Assembly: GCF_004364325.1 (NCBI RefSeq)
Contig: NZ_SOCP01000005.1
Span: 434,001 to 498,000 of the forward strand
Reading direction: 5' to 3'
Length of the DNA: 64,000 bases
From: Actinophytocola oryzae
Lineage (GTDB): Bacteria > Actinomycetota > Actinomycetes > Mycobacteriales > Pseudonocardiaceae
The position numbers and the translations under genes were made by a program. The notes beneath the pieces are model-generated. The model was not told the origin of the DNA, did no database searches, and saw nothing but the letters and a program-made list of their open reading frames with translations. Positions 17,700-26,472 of this stretch are shown piece by piece. Each line of letters begins with the position of its first letter. Positions within the stretch are counted from its first letter, which is position 1.

Positions 17700-19100
17700 T
17701 CAGCTCTGCGGCGTCGGGAACGCCACCGGGCTGCGGTGATCGGCCGTGTCGACCGCGCGGACGCCGAAGAACACGTTGTCCTTCGACAGGTCGACGGTCG
17801 CCGTGGTGACGTCGCCGACGCGGCGGACGTTCGTCCACTCCGGCGCGGTCGTCTCGCGCCACACGATCTCGTATCCGGCGAGGTCCGGCTCGGTGCCCCG
17901 CGCCCACACCAGCTCCGTGTCGTTGGTGAGGTTGCTCGTCACCACGCGCACGTTCCTCGGGGTGCCCGGTGCCGTCGCGAGCGTCCACAGCGCGGCCGCG
18001 TTCACCCGCGCCACCCGTGCGATGTAGGGGAAGTCGCAGAACTCCGGCAGGTCGCCGAACTGCTTCCCGTTCTCCACGCGGACATCCTGGTGCTGGTGCG
18101 CGTAGTCCTCGTTCACCTCGGTGAACCGGGCGGCCGGGTAACCCTGTTCCAGGAAGCCGATGTGGTCACCACCGCGCAGGTAGCGGTCGCGACGGTAGAT
18201 GACGCGCACGTTCATGTCCGTGTCGTGGTTGACGGCGACCTCGCGGACGAACCTGCCCAGCTGCCTCGACGGGGAGTCGTTCTCGCCGCCCACCGAGCGC
18301 CGGATCGACGCCTGCGCCGGGGTTTCGGCCGTCGGTACGCCTTCCGCGAACAGGCGGACGGTGTGTGCGTCGACCTCGCCGTCGTCGGCACGGCTGCTGC
18401 CCACGATGTCGTTGGTGAACATGGCCTGCACGTCCGTGCCTGCCGCCTTGTACTGTGCCGCCAGGTATCGCGCGCCGTAGAGGCCCTGTTCCTCGCCGGC
18501 CACCGCGGCGAACACGATCGTCGCCTTCGGGCTGCGGGTGGCCATCACGCGGGCCAGCTCCATCGAGACGGCCACGCCGGACGCGTCGTCGTCGGCACCC
18601 GGGGCGTCGGCCGTCGCGTTCATCACGTCGGTGACGCGTGAGTCGTAGTGGCCGGACACGACGTGGACCCGTTCGGGCGTAACGGATCCACGCAGTGTGG
18701 CCACGATGTTCGTGATCCTGGTCGGCACCGGGATCCGGTCGGCCGGCGGCTGGACGTAGGACTGGAGCTCGACGGTCATCCGGCCGCCGGACGCCGCCGC
18801 GTACTTCTGCAGCTCCTCGTGGATCCAGTCCCGTGCCGCGCCGATGCCGCGGTTCGGGTCGTCCTGTGTGGACAGTGTGTGCCTCGTCCCGAAGGACACC
18901 AGCTTGCGCACGATCGCCTCGATGCGCCTCGGGTCGACCTCCCGCAGGATGGCACGCAGCTCCCTGTCCGGCCGCTGGGCCAGCGGAGGCTCGGGCAGGC
19001 CCGCCGCCTCCGCCGCCCCGACCGCGGGCGCCCCCGCGAGAGCCGCGCCGCCTGCCGCCACGGTCGCGGTGAGAAACGTCCTACGAGAGTTCCCAGTCAT
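17700..19100 (-). CDS. Tat-exported M28 family zinc aminopeptidase
   Basis: A 466-residue secreted peptidase. It has a twin-arginine signal (NSRRTFLTAT, cleavage near AVGA-AE). The M28 metal motifs are in order: GHYDSR (His/Asp), PGADDDASG, GEEQGLYGA (catalytic Glu-Glu), a later Asp (TNDIVG) and a late His in NEDYAHQHQD. The last about 100 residues form an fibronectin-III-like beta domain (NVRVVTSNLTNDTELVW). Likely releases amino acids from peptides outside the cell. Nothing notable in the 150 bp downstream beyond GC-rich short repeats. Confidence 0.92.
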   Translation of the reverse strand: MTGNSRRTFLTATVAAGGAALAGAPAVGAAEAAGLPEPPLAQRPDRELRAILREVDPRRIEAIVRKLVSFGTRHTLSTQDDPNRGIGAARDWIHEELQKYAAASGGRMTVELQSYVQPPADRIPVPTRITNIVATLRGSVTPERVHVVSGHYDSRVTDVMNATADAPGADDDASGVAVSMELARVMATRSPKATIVFAAVAGEEQGLYGARYLAAQYKAAGTDVQAMFTNDIVGSSRADDGEVDAHTVRLFAEGVPTAETPAQASIRRSVGGENDSPSRQLGRFVREVAVNHDTDMNVRVIYRRDRYLRGGDHIGFLEQGYPAARFTEVNEDYAHQHQDVRVENGKQFGDLPEFCDFPYIARVARVNAAALWTLATAPGTPRNVRVVTSNLTNDTELVWARGTEPDLAGYEIVWRETTAPEWTNVRRVGDVTTATVDLSKDNVFFGVRAVDTADHRSPVAFPTPQS

Positions 19101-19133
19101 CCTCTCTGCCTACACCGCGACCGCTCTTGATCG

Positions 19134-19994
19134 CTAGAACCTCAGTGCCGCAAGGTAGTCGAAGCTGTTCCGCGACGTGTCGAGCGGCGCCGGCTGGTCG
19201 TCCCGTTCCACCAGCCAGTACCGGACGCCCGCCCGGTCGTACTTCTCGAAGATGCGGGCCCAGTCGACCACGCCGGAGCCGACGTCGGTCCACGCGCCCT
19301 GGCCGTCGTGGTCCTTGACGTGCAGGACCGGGAACCGGCCGGGGTTCTCGACGAACAGCCGCCGCCCGTCCATGCCCGCCCGCGTGGCCCACCCGAGGTC
19401 CAGCTCGAAGCCGACGAGCCGGGGGTCGGACTCGCCGAAGAGGATGTCGGACAGGCGGATGCCGTCGACGACCGAGAACTCGCTGTCGTGGTTGTGGTGC
19501 AGCATGCCCATGCCCAGCTCACGGGCCGCGGCGCCCGCCTCGTTGAGCTGCCGCACCCCCAGCCGCATGCCCTCGACGGTGTACATCTCGTTGGGGAACG
19601 ACGACAGGACGACCCACCTGACGCCGATCGTCCTGGCCTCGGCCAGTTTCGCGGCCCAGTTACCGGTGATGTCGCCGTGGCCCACGTGCAGGATCACCGG
19701 GTTCAGCCGGGTTTCCGCGCACAGGTCCCGGATCTCGGCCGCGGGCCGGTTGAACGAGCTGACCCCGACGCAGCGGTAGCCGATGTCGGCCAGCGCGGTC
19801 AGGGTGCCGAGCGGGTCGGCGTTGAGGATGTCGCGGACGGTGTAGAGGTGCATGCCGATGCCGCTTCGGGGGATGCGCCGGCACCGGCCGGCCGTGTCGA
19901 CGTCCGCCTGTGCGACACCGGCCGCCATGCCGAGGGTGGCCGCCCCGGCACCGAGCAGGGTCAGGACTCTTCGCCTGGTGACTCCGTTGTCCAT
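19134..19994 (-). CDS. Tat-exported sugar-phosphate isomerase/epimerase-like TIM barrel protein
   Basis: A 286-residue AP-endonuclease-2-fold protein. The N-terminus is a Tat signal (TRRRVLTLLGAGAATLGMAAG). Barrel motifs include GMHLYTVRD, NPVILHVGHGD, MLHHNHDSEF (metal His), VGFELDLGWATRAG and VLHVKDHDG, the pattern of xylose isomerase-like enzymes. Secreted members of this family often act on sugars or sugar acids, and the LacI-type palindrome just upstream supports sugar-responsive control. Exact substrate unknown. Confidence 0.85.
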   Translation of the reverse strand: MDNGVTRRRVLTLLGAGAATLGMAAGVAQADVDTAGRCRRIPRSGIGMHLYTVRDILNADPLGTLTALADIGYRCVGVSSFNRPAAEIRDLCAETRLNPVILHVGHGDITGNWAAKLAEARTIGVRWVVLSSFPNEMYTVEGMRLGVRQLNEAGAAARELGMGMLHHNHDSEFSVVDGIRLSDILFGESDPRLVGFELDLGWATRAGMDGRRLFVENPGRFPVLHVKDHDGQGAWTDVGSGVVDWARIFEKYDRAGVRYWLVERDDQPAPLDTSRNSFDYLAALRF

Positions 19995-20012
19995 GCTTCG
20001 GAAAGTACTTGA

Positions 20013-20024
20013 GAAAGCGCTTTC
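20013..20024. promoter_or_regulatory. LacI-family operator
   Basis: The perfect 12-bp palindrome GAAAGCGCTTTC, with the central CG typical of LacI/GalR operators, ends 18 bp upstream of the ATG of the secreted isomerase. No LacI-type gene lies in this window, so the regulator must be elsewhere on the chromosome. Confidence 0.75.
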
Positions 20025-20079
20025 CCGCTAGGGATCAAACGAGCGGCGACACCGTGCTTGACGAGGGCGATACCTACAT

Positions 20080-20103
20080 GGTTCATTAGTGGAGTAACTA
20101 ACC
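20080..20103. promoter_or_regulatory. GntR operator overlapping the promoter of the GntR-ABC operon
   Basis: Imperfect 24-bp palindrome with outer arms GGTT and AACC and inner arms TTA and TAA (pattern GGTTnnTTAnT..AnTAAnnAACC). A TTGACG hexamer at 20058-20063 could be the -35 with the palindrome covering the -10 at 17-18 bp spacing. Its position 13 bp before the GntR start is that expected for autorepression by a YtrA-type regulator. Confidence 0.6.
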
Positions 20104-20116
20104 GACGGACCAGGCG

Positions 20117-20485
20117 GTGCGCGTGGTGTTCGACGACCGAAGCCCGATCTACCGGCAGATCGCCGACCGGATCGAGGACGAGGTGCTGAGCGGCCTGCTC
20201 GCCGGGGACGAGCAGGTGATGTCGACCAACAAGTACGCCGCGTTCCACCGGATCAACCCGGCGACCGTGAACAAGGCGTTCCAGCAGCTGGTCGACGACG
20301 GCATCCTCTACAAACGAAGGGGCATCGGCATGTTCGTGAGTCCGCAGGCTCGCGAGGAACTGCGTGAGCGGCGGCGCAAGAGCTTCTTCACCGACGTCGT
20401 CGAGCCCATGGTGGCCCAGGCGAAGGCGATCGGCATCGACCTGCCCGAGCTGGTCGCACGCATCGACGAGCTGGGGAAGCGATGA
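20117..20485 (+). CDS. GntR family regulator, YtrA subfamily
   Basis: A 122-residue protein with a winged helix at residues about 7-75 (SPIYRQIADRIEDEVLSGLL, then NPATVNKAFQQLVDDGILYKRRGIGMFV) and only a short helical C-terminus, the hallmark of YtrA-type GntR proteins that control adjacent ABC transporters. The stop overlaps the ATPase start by 4 bp. GTG start. Confidence 0.9.
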   Translation: MRVVFDDRSPIYRQIADRIEDEVLSGLLAGDEQVMSTNKYAAFHRINPATVNKAFQQLVDDGILYKRRGIGMFVSPQAREELRERRRKSFFTDVVEPMVAQAKAIGIDLPELVARIDELGKR

Positions 20486-21357
20486 CCGAGATCGAGGTTC
20501 GCGGCCTCGGCAGGCGCTTCGGCGCGGCCGACGCGCTCACCGACGTGAGCTTCTCCTTGTCCGGCAACAAGATCTACGGGCTTCTGGGCCGCAACGGAGC
20601 CGGGAAGACCACGCTGTTGTCGATCCTCGCCGGCTTCGAGCGGCAGACCTCGGGCACGGTAACGGTGGACGGCGAGCCGGTGTTCGAGAACGCCGCCGCG
20701 ACCGCGAAGGTGTGCCTCGTGCGCGGCACCGGTGACGCGACGGTGCTCAGGACGAGCGTGCGCGACCTGCTCCAGTTCGCGAAGCTGCTGCGGCCGGACA
20801 TGGACCTCGACTTCGCGAAGCAGTTGCTCGAGAGGTTCGAGGTGCCGGTCCGCAAAACGACCAGACAGCTGTCGCACGGCAAGCGCTGCGCACTCGGTGT
20901 CGCCCTCGGCCTGGCGTCCCGCGCACCGGTGACGATCTTCGACGAGTCCTATCTCGGCATGGACGCCCCGTCCCGGTACGAGTTCTACGACGTGCTGCTG
21001 GCCGAGGTGCTCGAGCACCCGCGCGCGGTGATCATCTCGACGCACCTGATCGAGGAGGTCGGCAGCCTGTTCGAGGAGGTGCTGATCCTTGACCGCGGTC
21101 GGGTGTTGCTGCACGAGGAGGCCGACACGCTGCGCGCGGCGGGTGCCGCCGTCACCGGGGACGCCGCGCTGGTCGACTCGTTCACGCTCGGACTCGAGGT
21201 GCTCGGCGAGAAGACGTTGGGGCGCACCAAGTCCGCGACCGTCTACGGGCCACTGGACGAGAGACGGCTGGCGCAGGCCCGCCAGGTCGGTCTCGACCTC
21301 GGGCCGGTCGCGCTGCAGGACCTGTTCGTACACCTGACCTCCGGGAGTACCCGATGA
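20482..21357 (+). CDS. ABC transporter ATP-binding protein of the GntR operon
   Basis: A 291-residue ATPase with Walker A GRNGAGKTTLL near residue 36, signature LSHGKRCALGVALGL near 133 and Walker B-like VTIFDESYLGMD near 150. The signature reads LSHGK instead of LSGGQ and the Walker B carries FDES rather than LDEP; both variations are typical of YtrB-like ATPases. A C-terminal extension follows the switch HLIEEVG. Starts inside the GntR stop and overlaps the membrane subunit by 4 bp. Confidence 0.88.
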   Translation: MTEIEVRGLGRRFGAADALTDVSFSLSGNKIYGLLGRNGAGKTTLLSILAGFERQTSGTVTVDGEPVFENAAATAKVCLVRGTGDATVLRTSVRDLLQFAKLLRPDMDLDFAKQLLERFEVPVRKTTRQLSHGKRCALGVALGLASRAPVTIFDESYLGMDAPSRYEFYDVLLAEVLEHPRAVIISTHLIEEVGSLFEEVLILDRGRVLLHEEADTLRAAGAAVTGDAALVDSFTLGLEVLGEKTLGRTKSATVYGPLDERRLAQARQVGLDLGPVALQDLFVHLTSGSTR

Positions 21358-22067
21358 GCACCCGCTGGCCGACGCTGCGAGTCCTGGTGACCTCGCACGT
21401 GACGTTCGCGATGATCGCGTGGTTCGTCCTGCTGGTCGCCTCGGTCGGGATCACGTTCGTCACCTCGATCTGGCAAGACATAGACGTGAGCGTCTGGCAT
21501 TTCGTCGCCACACAGGGCGCACCGTGGGTCGCACTGGGCCTCGGCATCGACGCGGTGAACAGCTACCTGCGACTGCACATCGCGCACGGCCGCACGCGCG
21601 GCGACTTCATGCGGCAGCTCGTGCCGTACTTCTTCTGCCTGGCAGGGGTTCTCGCCCTGCTGGTGACGCTCGGCTACGTGGTCGAGGGCGGCCTCTACTC
21701 GTCGGCCGGTTGGCAGCACCAGGTGCCGCAGGCGGCACTCGTCCACGACGGTGGCAACGTCGTCGGGATCTTCTGCGGCTACTACCTGACGTTTCTACTG
21801 TGGACTGCCGGTAGTTCCATGGTGGCGGCCGCGTTCAGCCGCAACTTCCTGTTGGGACTCGTCCTGTCCCCGGCCGCGATCCTCCTCACGTTGCCCGGCG
21901 AGGCTCTGGTGGGGTTCACGTCGTTCCCGATCTTCCGCCTGCTGGACGACGGGCTGCTGCTCCGGACGGGACCGGCCGTCGCGCTCGCCGTCGCGGAGCT
22001 GGTGGGAGGATGCCTGGTGCTGTGGACACTCGTGCGTGACCTGCCGCTGCGACCGAAAGTCAACTGA
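21354..22067 (+). CDS. ABC transporter membrane subunit (GntR operon)
   Basis: A 237-residue polytopic protein with about six hydrophobic segments beginning near residues 18, 55, 90, 130, 155 and 205. No sequence family recognised with certainty, but its place directly after the YtrB-like ATPase and its size fit the permease partner. Such GntR-ABC sets often respond to cell-wall-active peptides; the substrate here is unknown. Confidence 0.75.
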   Translation: MSTRWPTLRVLVTSHVTFAMIAWFVLLVASVGITFVTSIWQDIDVSVWHFVATQGAPWVALGLGIDAVNSYLRLHIAHGRTRGDFMRQLVPYFFCLAGVLALLVTLGYVVEGGLYSSAGWQHQVPQAALVHDGGNVVGIFCGYYLTFLLWTAGSSMVAAAFSRNFLLGLVLSPAAILLTLPGEALVGFTSFPIFRLLDDGLLLRTGPAVALAVAELVGGCLVLWTLVRDLPLRPKVN

Positions 22068-22072
22068 GGAAC

Positions 22073-23245
22073 GTGAACGACGTGATCCGGCTGGTCCGGA
22101 CCAACCGAGCGTTCGGCGCGCTGGCCGCCGCGCGGATCGTGTCGTCGACCGGGGACTCGCTGAGCCTGGTCGCGTTGGTGCTGCTGGTCGCGGGCAGGGC
22201 GGGCGACGCGCTGGCGGTGGCGTTGCTGTTGCTGGTCGGCGACTTCGCGCCGTCCCTGCTCGGGCCGCTGACGGGGGCGGTCAGCGACCGGTTCGACCTG
22301 CGGCGCGTGATGGTCGCCTCGGAGCTGGTGCAGGGCCTTCTCGTGCTCGCGATCGCGTTCTTCCTGCCGCCGCTGCCGGTGTTGCTGGCGTTGGTGGGGT
22401 TGCGTTCCGTCGCGGGCCAGGTGTTCCTGCCCGCGTCCCGGTCGGCGATGCCAGCGCTCGTGTCCGACGAGGACCTTCCCTCGGCCAATGCGTTGCTCGG
22501 CTTCGGATCGGGCGGCGAGGTGTTGGGGCCGCTGCTCGCCGCCGCGCTCGTCGGGGTGATCGGGGTGCCGGGCGTGCTGCTGGTGGACGCGGGCAGTTTC
22601 GCCCTGTCCGCCCTGCTGTTGCTGCTCGTGCCGCGGCTGCCTGCCGCGGGTTCGGCCGGGTTGCTGGGTTCCGCGCTCGACGGGTTGCGGTTCATCCGGT
22701 CGCACAGGGTGGTGCGGGCGATCGCGCTGGGGTTCTGCGCGGTGGTGGCGTGCAACGGGGTGGACGACGTGGCGCTGGTGTTCCTCGCGCACGACACCTT
22801 CGGCGCCGGTGACGCGGCGGTCGCCCTGCTCCTCGCGGCGGTGGGGATCGGGTTGCTGGTGGGCTACGCGCTGCTGTCCTCGGTGCGGGTGCCGATGGGC
22901 GTACTGCTGGTCACGGGGTTCGCGGTGAGCAGCGTCGGAAACCTGTTGACGGGCCTGGCGTGGGCGGTCGCGGCGGCGTTCACCGTGCAGACGGTGCGGG
23001 GACTCGGCGTCGCTGCGATGGACGTCGCGACGAACACGCTGCTCCCCCGACTCGTGCCGCCTGCCATGCTCGGCCGGGTGTTCGGCAACCTCTACGGTGC
23101 GATCGGTGTCGCCGCCGCGCTGTCGTACGTTGCCGGGAGCGTGCTGCTCGACCTCACCTCCGCGCCGGTGACCCTCGTGGTGGCGGGCGGCCTCGGCACC
23201 CTCGCGACCGTCGCGACCGCGGTGGCGTTGCGGCGAAGGCTATGA
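22073..23245 (+). CDS. MFS transporter
   Basis: A 390-residue major facilitator with 12 hydrophobic segments, of the MFS_3/enterobactin-exporter-like type. The A-motif is visible between helices 2 and 3 as GAVSDRFDLRRVMV. GTG start 5 bp after the ABC membrane subunit, so it may share that transcript. Its last 6 bp overlap the 3' end of the convergent pntAA. Substrate unknown. Confidence 0.87.
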   Translation: MNDVIRLVRTNRAFGALAAARIVSSTGDSLSLVALVLLVAGRAGDALAVALLLLVGDFAPSLLGPLTGAVSDRFDLRRVMVASELVQGLLVLAIAFFLPPLPVLLALVGLRSVAGQVFLPASRSAMPALVSDEDLPSANALLGFGSGGEVLGPLLAAALVGVIGVPGVLLVDAGSFALSALLLLLVPRLPAAGSAGLLGSALDGLRFIRSHRVVRAIALGFCAVVACNGVDDVALVFLAHDTFGAGDAAVALLLAAVGIGLLVGYALLSSVRVPMGVLLVTGFAVSSVGNLLTGLAWAVAAAFTVQTVRGLGVAAMDVATNTLLPRLVPPAMLGRVFGNLYGAIGVAAALSYVAGSVLLDLTSAPVTLVVAGGLGTLATVATAVALRRRL

Positions 23246-24355
23246 CAGCAGCGCACGCGTCGGCGCGTGGTGGACTTCGCCCTCGTGGGTGACGCAGCTG
23301 CCCGAGACGATGTCGTCGTCGAGGTCGGGGGCCAGCTTGCCGTCGGAAGCCAGGTGCAGCAACAGGTTCACGACGTTGGACGCGTAGAGCTGGCTCGCCT
23401 GCGCCGGCATCTGGCTGGGCACGTTGCGGCCACCCCACACGCGGGCGCCACCGATCGTGACCTCCTCGCCCGCCACCGCGCCCTCGACGTTGCCGCCCTG
23501 TTCCGCCGCGAGGTCGACCACGACCGAGCCCGCACGCATGGCCGCGACCATCTCGCTCGTCACCAGCATCGGGGCGGTGCGGCCGGGGACCGCGGCCGTG
23601 GTGATCAGCGCGTCGGCCTCGGCGACGTACGGGGCGAGCAGTTCCAGCTGCCTGGCCGCCCGCTCCTCGGTCATCTCCCTCGCGTACCCGCCTGCGCCCT
23701 CCAGCGGCGGCAGGTCCAGCTCGACGAACTCCGCGCCGACGCTGCGGACCTCCTCCGCCGCGGCGGCACGCACGTCGTACGCCTTCACGACCGCGCCCAG
23801 CCGCCGCGCGGTGGCGGTGGCCTGCAGACCGGCGACCCCGGCACCGAGGACCAGGACCTTCGCGGGGGCGACCGTGCCCGCGGCGGTCATGAGCAGCGGG
23901 AAGAACCTCGGCAGGCGTTCGGCCGCGACCAGTGCGCAGCGGTAGCCGGAGACGAGTGCCTGCGAGGACAGGGCGTCCATCGACTGCGCGCGTGAGGTGC
24001 GTGGCACCAGCTCCATCGCGAACGCCGACAGGTTGGCGTCCCGCAGGCGGGCGACCAGCGCCAGCTCCTGCGTCGCGGGCAGGAAGCTGACCACCACCGC
24101 GTGCGCGGCGAGCGCATCGACCTGCTTGTCCGTCGGGGGCGCGACACCGAGCAGGGCGGCGGCGTCCTGCGCCGCGTCCTCGGTGACCTCGGCCCCGGCC
24201 GCGCGGTAGTCGTCGTCGGTGTGGTGGGCCGCTGCGCCGGCCCCCGGCTCGACCGCGACCTCGAAGCCCGCGCCGGTCAGGCGCGAGACGAGGCCAGGTA
24301 CCAGTGCCACCCGCCGCTCGCCGGATCTCGTCTCAGCAGCTATGGCGATCTTCAC
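23240..24355 (-). CDS. pntAA: NAD(P) transhydrogenase subunit alpha part 1 (PntAA)
   Basis: A 371-residue soluble NAD(H)-binding domain I of proton-translocating transhydrogenase. N-terminal AlaDH/PNT segment (AAETRSGERRVALVPGLV), the dinucleotide loop VLVLGAGVAGLQATATARRLGA near residue 170 with YDVRAAAAEEV, and the closing GGRNVPSQMPAQASQLYASNVVNLL are all present. The usual operon is pntAA-pntAB-pntB, but here the membrane subunits are missing: the next gene downstream is convergent MFS and upstream is a divergent lytic transglycosylase. Confidence 0.93.
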   Translation of the reverse strand: MKIAIAAETRSGERRVALVPGLVSRLTGAGFEVAVEPGAGAAAHHTDDDYRAAGAEVTEDAAQDAAALLGVAPPTDKQVDALAAHAVVVSFLPATQELALVARLRDANLSAFAMELVPRTSRAQSMDALSSQALVSGYRCALVAAERLPRFFPLLMTAAGTVAPAKVLVLGAGVAGLQATATARRLGAVVKAYDVRAAAAEEVRSVGAEFVELDLPPLEGAGGYAREMTEERAARQLELLAPYVAEADALITTAAVPGRTAPMLVTSEMVAAMRAGSVVVDLAAEQGGNVEGAVAGEEVTIGGARVWGGRNVPSQMPAQASQLYASNVVNLLLHLASDGKLAPDLDDDIVSGSCVTHEGEVHHAPTRALLS

Positions 24356-24566
24356 AGGTCTGGACCCTAATTGGCGACGGCGGTCTTGTCAGGGGCTGAG
24401 TGGGTTGATCCTTTTTCCCCTGGTCATGACGCTCCGGGCACGCGGCTGTCACCGATGAGGCTGGCTTGGCTGCCCGATCGGGTATGCCTGCCTTCTCGCC
24501 CCTGCTCGTGTCGCGCACCGGTGCTCTACTGACCTGGGTCCACCTCCGAACGGGTGGGTCGAAGGG

Positions 24567-25736
24567 GTGGATGGCTTGGCGAGCAAGGACAGCAGGGCAC
24601 GCCGCCGGATGCGGCAGCCTTCGTCGAGGTTGATCGCGATGAGCGCGGTGGTGCTCGCGGCGTCGGCCGCGTCGTCGACAGTGCAGGCGGCGCAGTCACC
24701 ACCGCCGCTTCCCGAGGCGCACCCGGCCACGACGGCCGACGGCGGCACCTCGCCGACGCGTGCCTTTCCCTCGGTGGAGAGCCACCTGGCGAGCGGGCGG
24801 TTCGTCGGCGCGCCGCTGCCGTTGGGAGGCGCCGCATCGGGGTCCATCCCGGCGACCGTGCTGGCCGCCTACCAGCAGGCGACCGACCGGACGAACATGG
24901 TGCAGCCGAACTGCCACATCCCGCTGGAGCTGCTCGCGGCCATCGGGAAGGTGGAGTCAGGACACGCGCGTGGCGGCGCGGTGGACGAGACAGGTCGGAC
25001 GCTGACGCCGATCCTCGGGCCGGTGCTCAACGGCGGCGCCTTCGCCGCGATCCCCGACACCGACCAGGGGACGCTGGACGAGGACCGGACGTGGGACCGG
25101 GCCGTCGGTCCGATGCAGTTCATCCCGGGTACGTGGACGAGCTGGCAGTCGGACGGGAACCTCGACGGGCAACTCGACCCGCACAACGTCTACGACGCCT
25201 CGCTGGCCGCGGCCAGGTACCTGTGCGCGGCGAACCGCGACCTGGGGACACCCGCCGGTCTCGACGAGGCGATCCTGAGCTACAACCACTCGACGAGCTA
25301 CCTGTCGCTGGTCCACTCGTGGATGGCGGTCTACCGCGAGGGCACGGTGTCGGTGGACGACATCCTCGACGCGGGCACCTACCCGACCTTCACCGAACCG
25401 ACCCAGGTCACCCCGCCGCCCGCCGGGCCGCCCGCGCCGCCGACGAGCCCACCGGCGACCCCGCCGCCGGGCACCCCCCCGGTCACCCCGCCCACGACCC
25501 CGCCGACGGATCCGACCACACCGCCGCCCACCGATCCCGTACCGGACCCCGACCCCGGTACCCCGGACCCGGGTACCCCAGCTCCCGGCCAGGGCGAGGA
25601 CGAGCCGGGCGAAGAGTGCGAGCTGCCAGGCGTGATCGGCGGTCTGCTGGGTGACCTGCTCGGGGACCTGCCGGACTGCGTCGTGACGTCGGAACCTTCC
25701 GTTCCGCAGGCTCCGACACCGCCAGAGGCGCCATAG
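24567..25736 (+). CDS. Secreted lytic transglycosylase-like protein with proline-rich tail
   Basis: A 389-residue exported muramidase-like protein. A basic N-terminus and a hydrophobic stretch (residues about 20-42) form a signal peptide. The catalytic domain spans about 95-250: LLAAIGKVESGHARGG carries the catalytic glutamate, followed by AVGPMQFIPGTWTSW and AILSYNHSTSYLSLV, all MltB-type SLT motifs. A Pro/Thr-rich linker (265-340) and an acidic C-terminus with two cysteines (EECELPG...PDC) follow. GTG start; the ATG at codon 15 is an alternative. It would remodel peptidoglycan. Confidence 0.88.
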   Translation: MDGLASKDSRARRRMRQPSSRLIAMSAVVLAASAASSTVQAAQSPPPLPEAHPATTADGGTSPTRAFPSVESHLASGRFVGAPLPLGGAASGSIPATVLAAYQQATDRTNMVQPNCHIPLELLAAIGKVESGHARGGAVDETGRTLTPILGPVLNGGAFAAIPDTDQGTLDEDRTWDRAVGPMQFIPGTWTSWQSDGNLDGQLDPHNVYDASLAAARYLCAANRDLGTPAGLDEAILSYNHSTSYLSLVHSWMAVYREGTVSVDDILDAGTYPTFTEPTQVTPPPAGPPAPPTSPPATPPPGTPPVTPPTTPPTDPTTPPPTDPVPDPDPGTPDPGTPAPGQGEDEPGEECELPGVIGGLLGDLLGDLPDCVVTSEPSVPQAPTPPEAP

Positions 25737-25750
25737 TCGACAGAGGACGG

Positions 25751-25784
25751 AACGGCGAGTCGACCTGCGGGTCGGCTCGCCGTT
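25751..25784. terminator. Bidirectional terminator
   Basis: A 15-bp stem (AACGGCGAGTCGACC with its complement, one G-U pair) and a 4-nt loop TGCG, closing with GTTTCG. It sits between the convergent transglycosylase and DUF5666-like genes. Confidence 0.85.
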
Positions 25785-25823
25785 TCGCGTGAGCCGACCG
25801 CACGGTCGATCGGCTACCCGAGG

Positions 25824-26450
25824 TCAGTTGCCGCCGTTCGGGTTGGCGTTGCCGCCGCCGTTCTGCGGGCCGAAGTTGCCGTTCCCCCGGTTGCCGCCAG
25901 GCCCCCGGTTCGTGAACTCCAGGATGGAGTCCGCCTCCGTGGTGCCGTTCTCGGTGCTGGCGATCACGGTGACGGCGTCACCCTTGGCTATGTCACCGTT
26001 CTTTTGGGTGTCACCGTTTATCACGTAGGTCTTCTCGTAACCGTCCTCGCTCTTCAGGGTTATCGAGTCATCCGATATCGCGGTCACGTCGCCCGTCTGG
26101 AACTCACCGTGTTGGGTGCCGTCCGCGCCGCCGAAGGGACCACCCATGATCATCGGACCGCCCGCACGGCCGCCGCCTGGACCGCCGCCAGGGCCTGCCT
26201 GGTTGTCCACCGAGCCACTCGCCGCGTAGATCGCCACGCCACCCGCAGCGGCGATGCCCACCGCCACCGCGACGGCGATGATCGTGCGCTTCGCCGTCCA
26301 CCTCGACTTCGGGGCAGCCGGGGGTGGTGGGGCGCCCCATTCGGCAGGGGGCGGGACGGCCGGGGGGCCACCCACGCCACCACCGGCGGGAGCGGCAGGG
26401 CCGGCAGGGCCGGCGGGACCGGGCGATGTCGACGTCTGTTCGGTACTCAT
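25824..26450 (-). CDS. Membrane-anchored proline/glycine-rich protein with DUF5666-like domain
   Basis: A 208-residue protein with a cytoplasmic Pro/Gly/Ala-rich N-terminus (residues 1-48), one transmembrane helix at about 54-77 (TIIAVAVAVGIAAAGGVAIY), a Gly-rich linker and an extracytoplasmic small beta domain (GDVTAISDDSITLKSEDGYEKTYVING, then KGDAVTVIAST) resembling DUF5666. The C-terminus is a low-complexity Asn/Gly tail. It is divergent from the two-component operon and shares its promoter region with several PhoP-box-like repeats, so it is probably a target of that system. Function unknown. Confidence 0.75.
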   Translation of the reverse strand: MSTEQTSTSPGPAGPAGPAAPAGGGVGGPPAVPPPAEWGAPPPPAAPKSRWTAKRTIIAVAVAVGIAAAGGVAIYAASGSVDNQAGPGGGPGGGRAGGPMIMGGPFGGADGTQHGEFQTGDVTAISDDSITLKSEDGYEKTYVINGDTQKNGDIAKGDAVTVIASTENGTTEADSILEFTNRGPGGNRGNGNFGPQNGGGNANPNGGN

Positions 26451-26472
26451 GAGGGCCACGATCGGGGTTCAA

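Noticed and set aside
24400..24566. Possible c-di-AMP (ydaO) riboswitch before the transglycosylase
   Set aside because: Such riboswitches precede cell-wall hydrolases in actinobacteria, but the conserved ydaO core stretches could not be found by eye in these bases.
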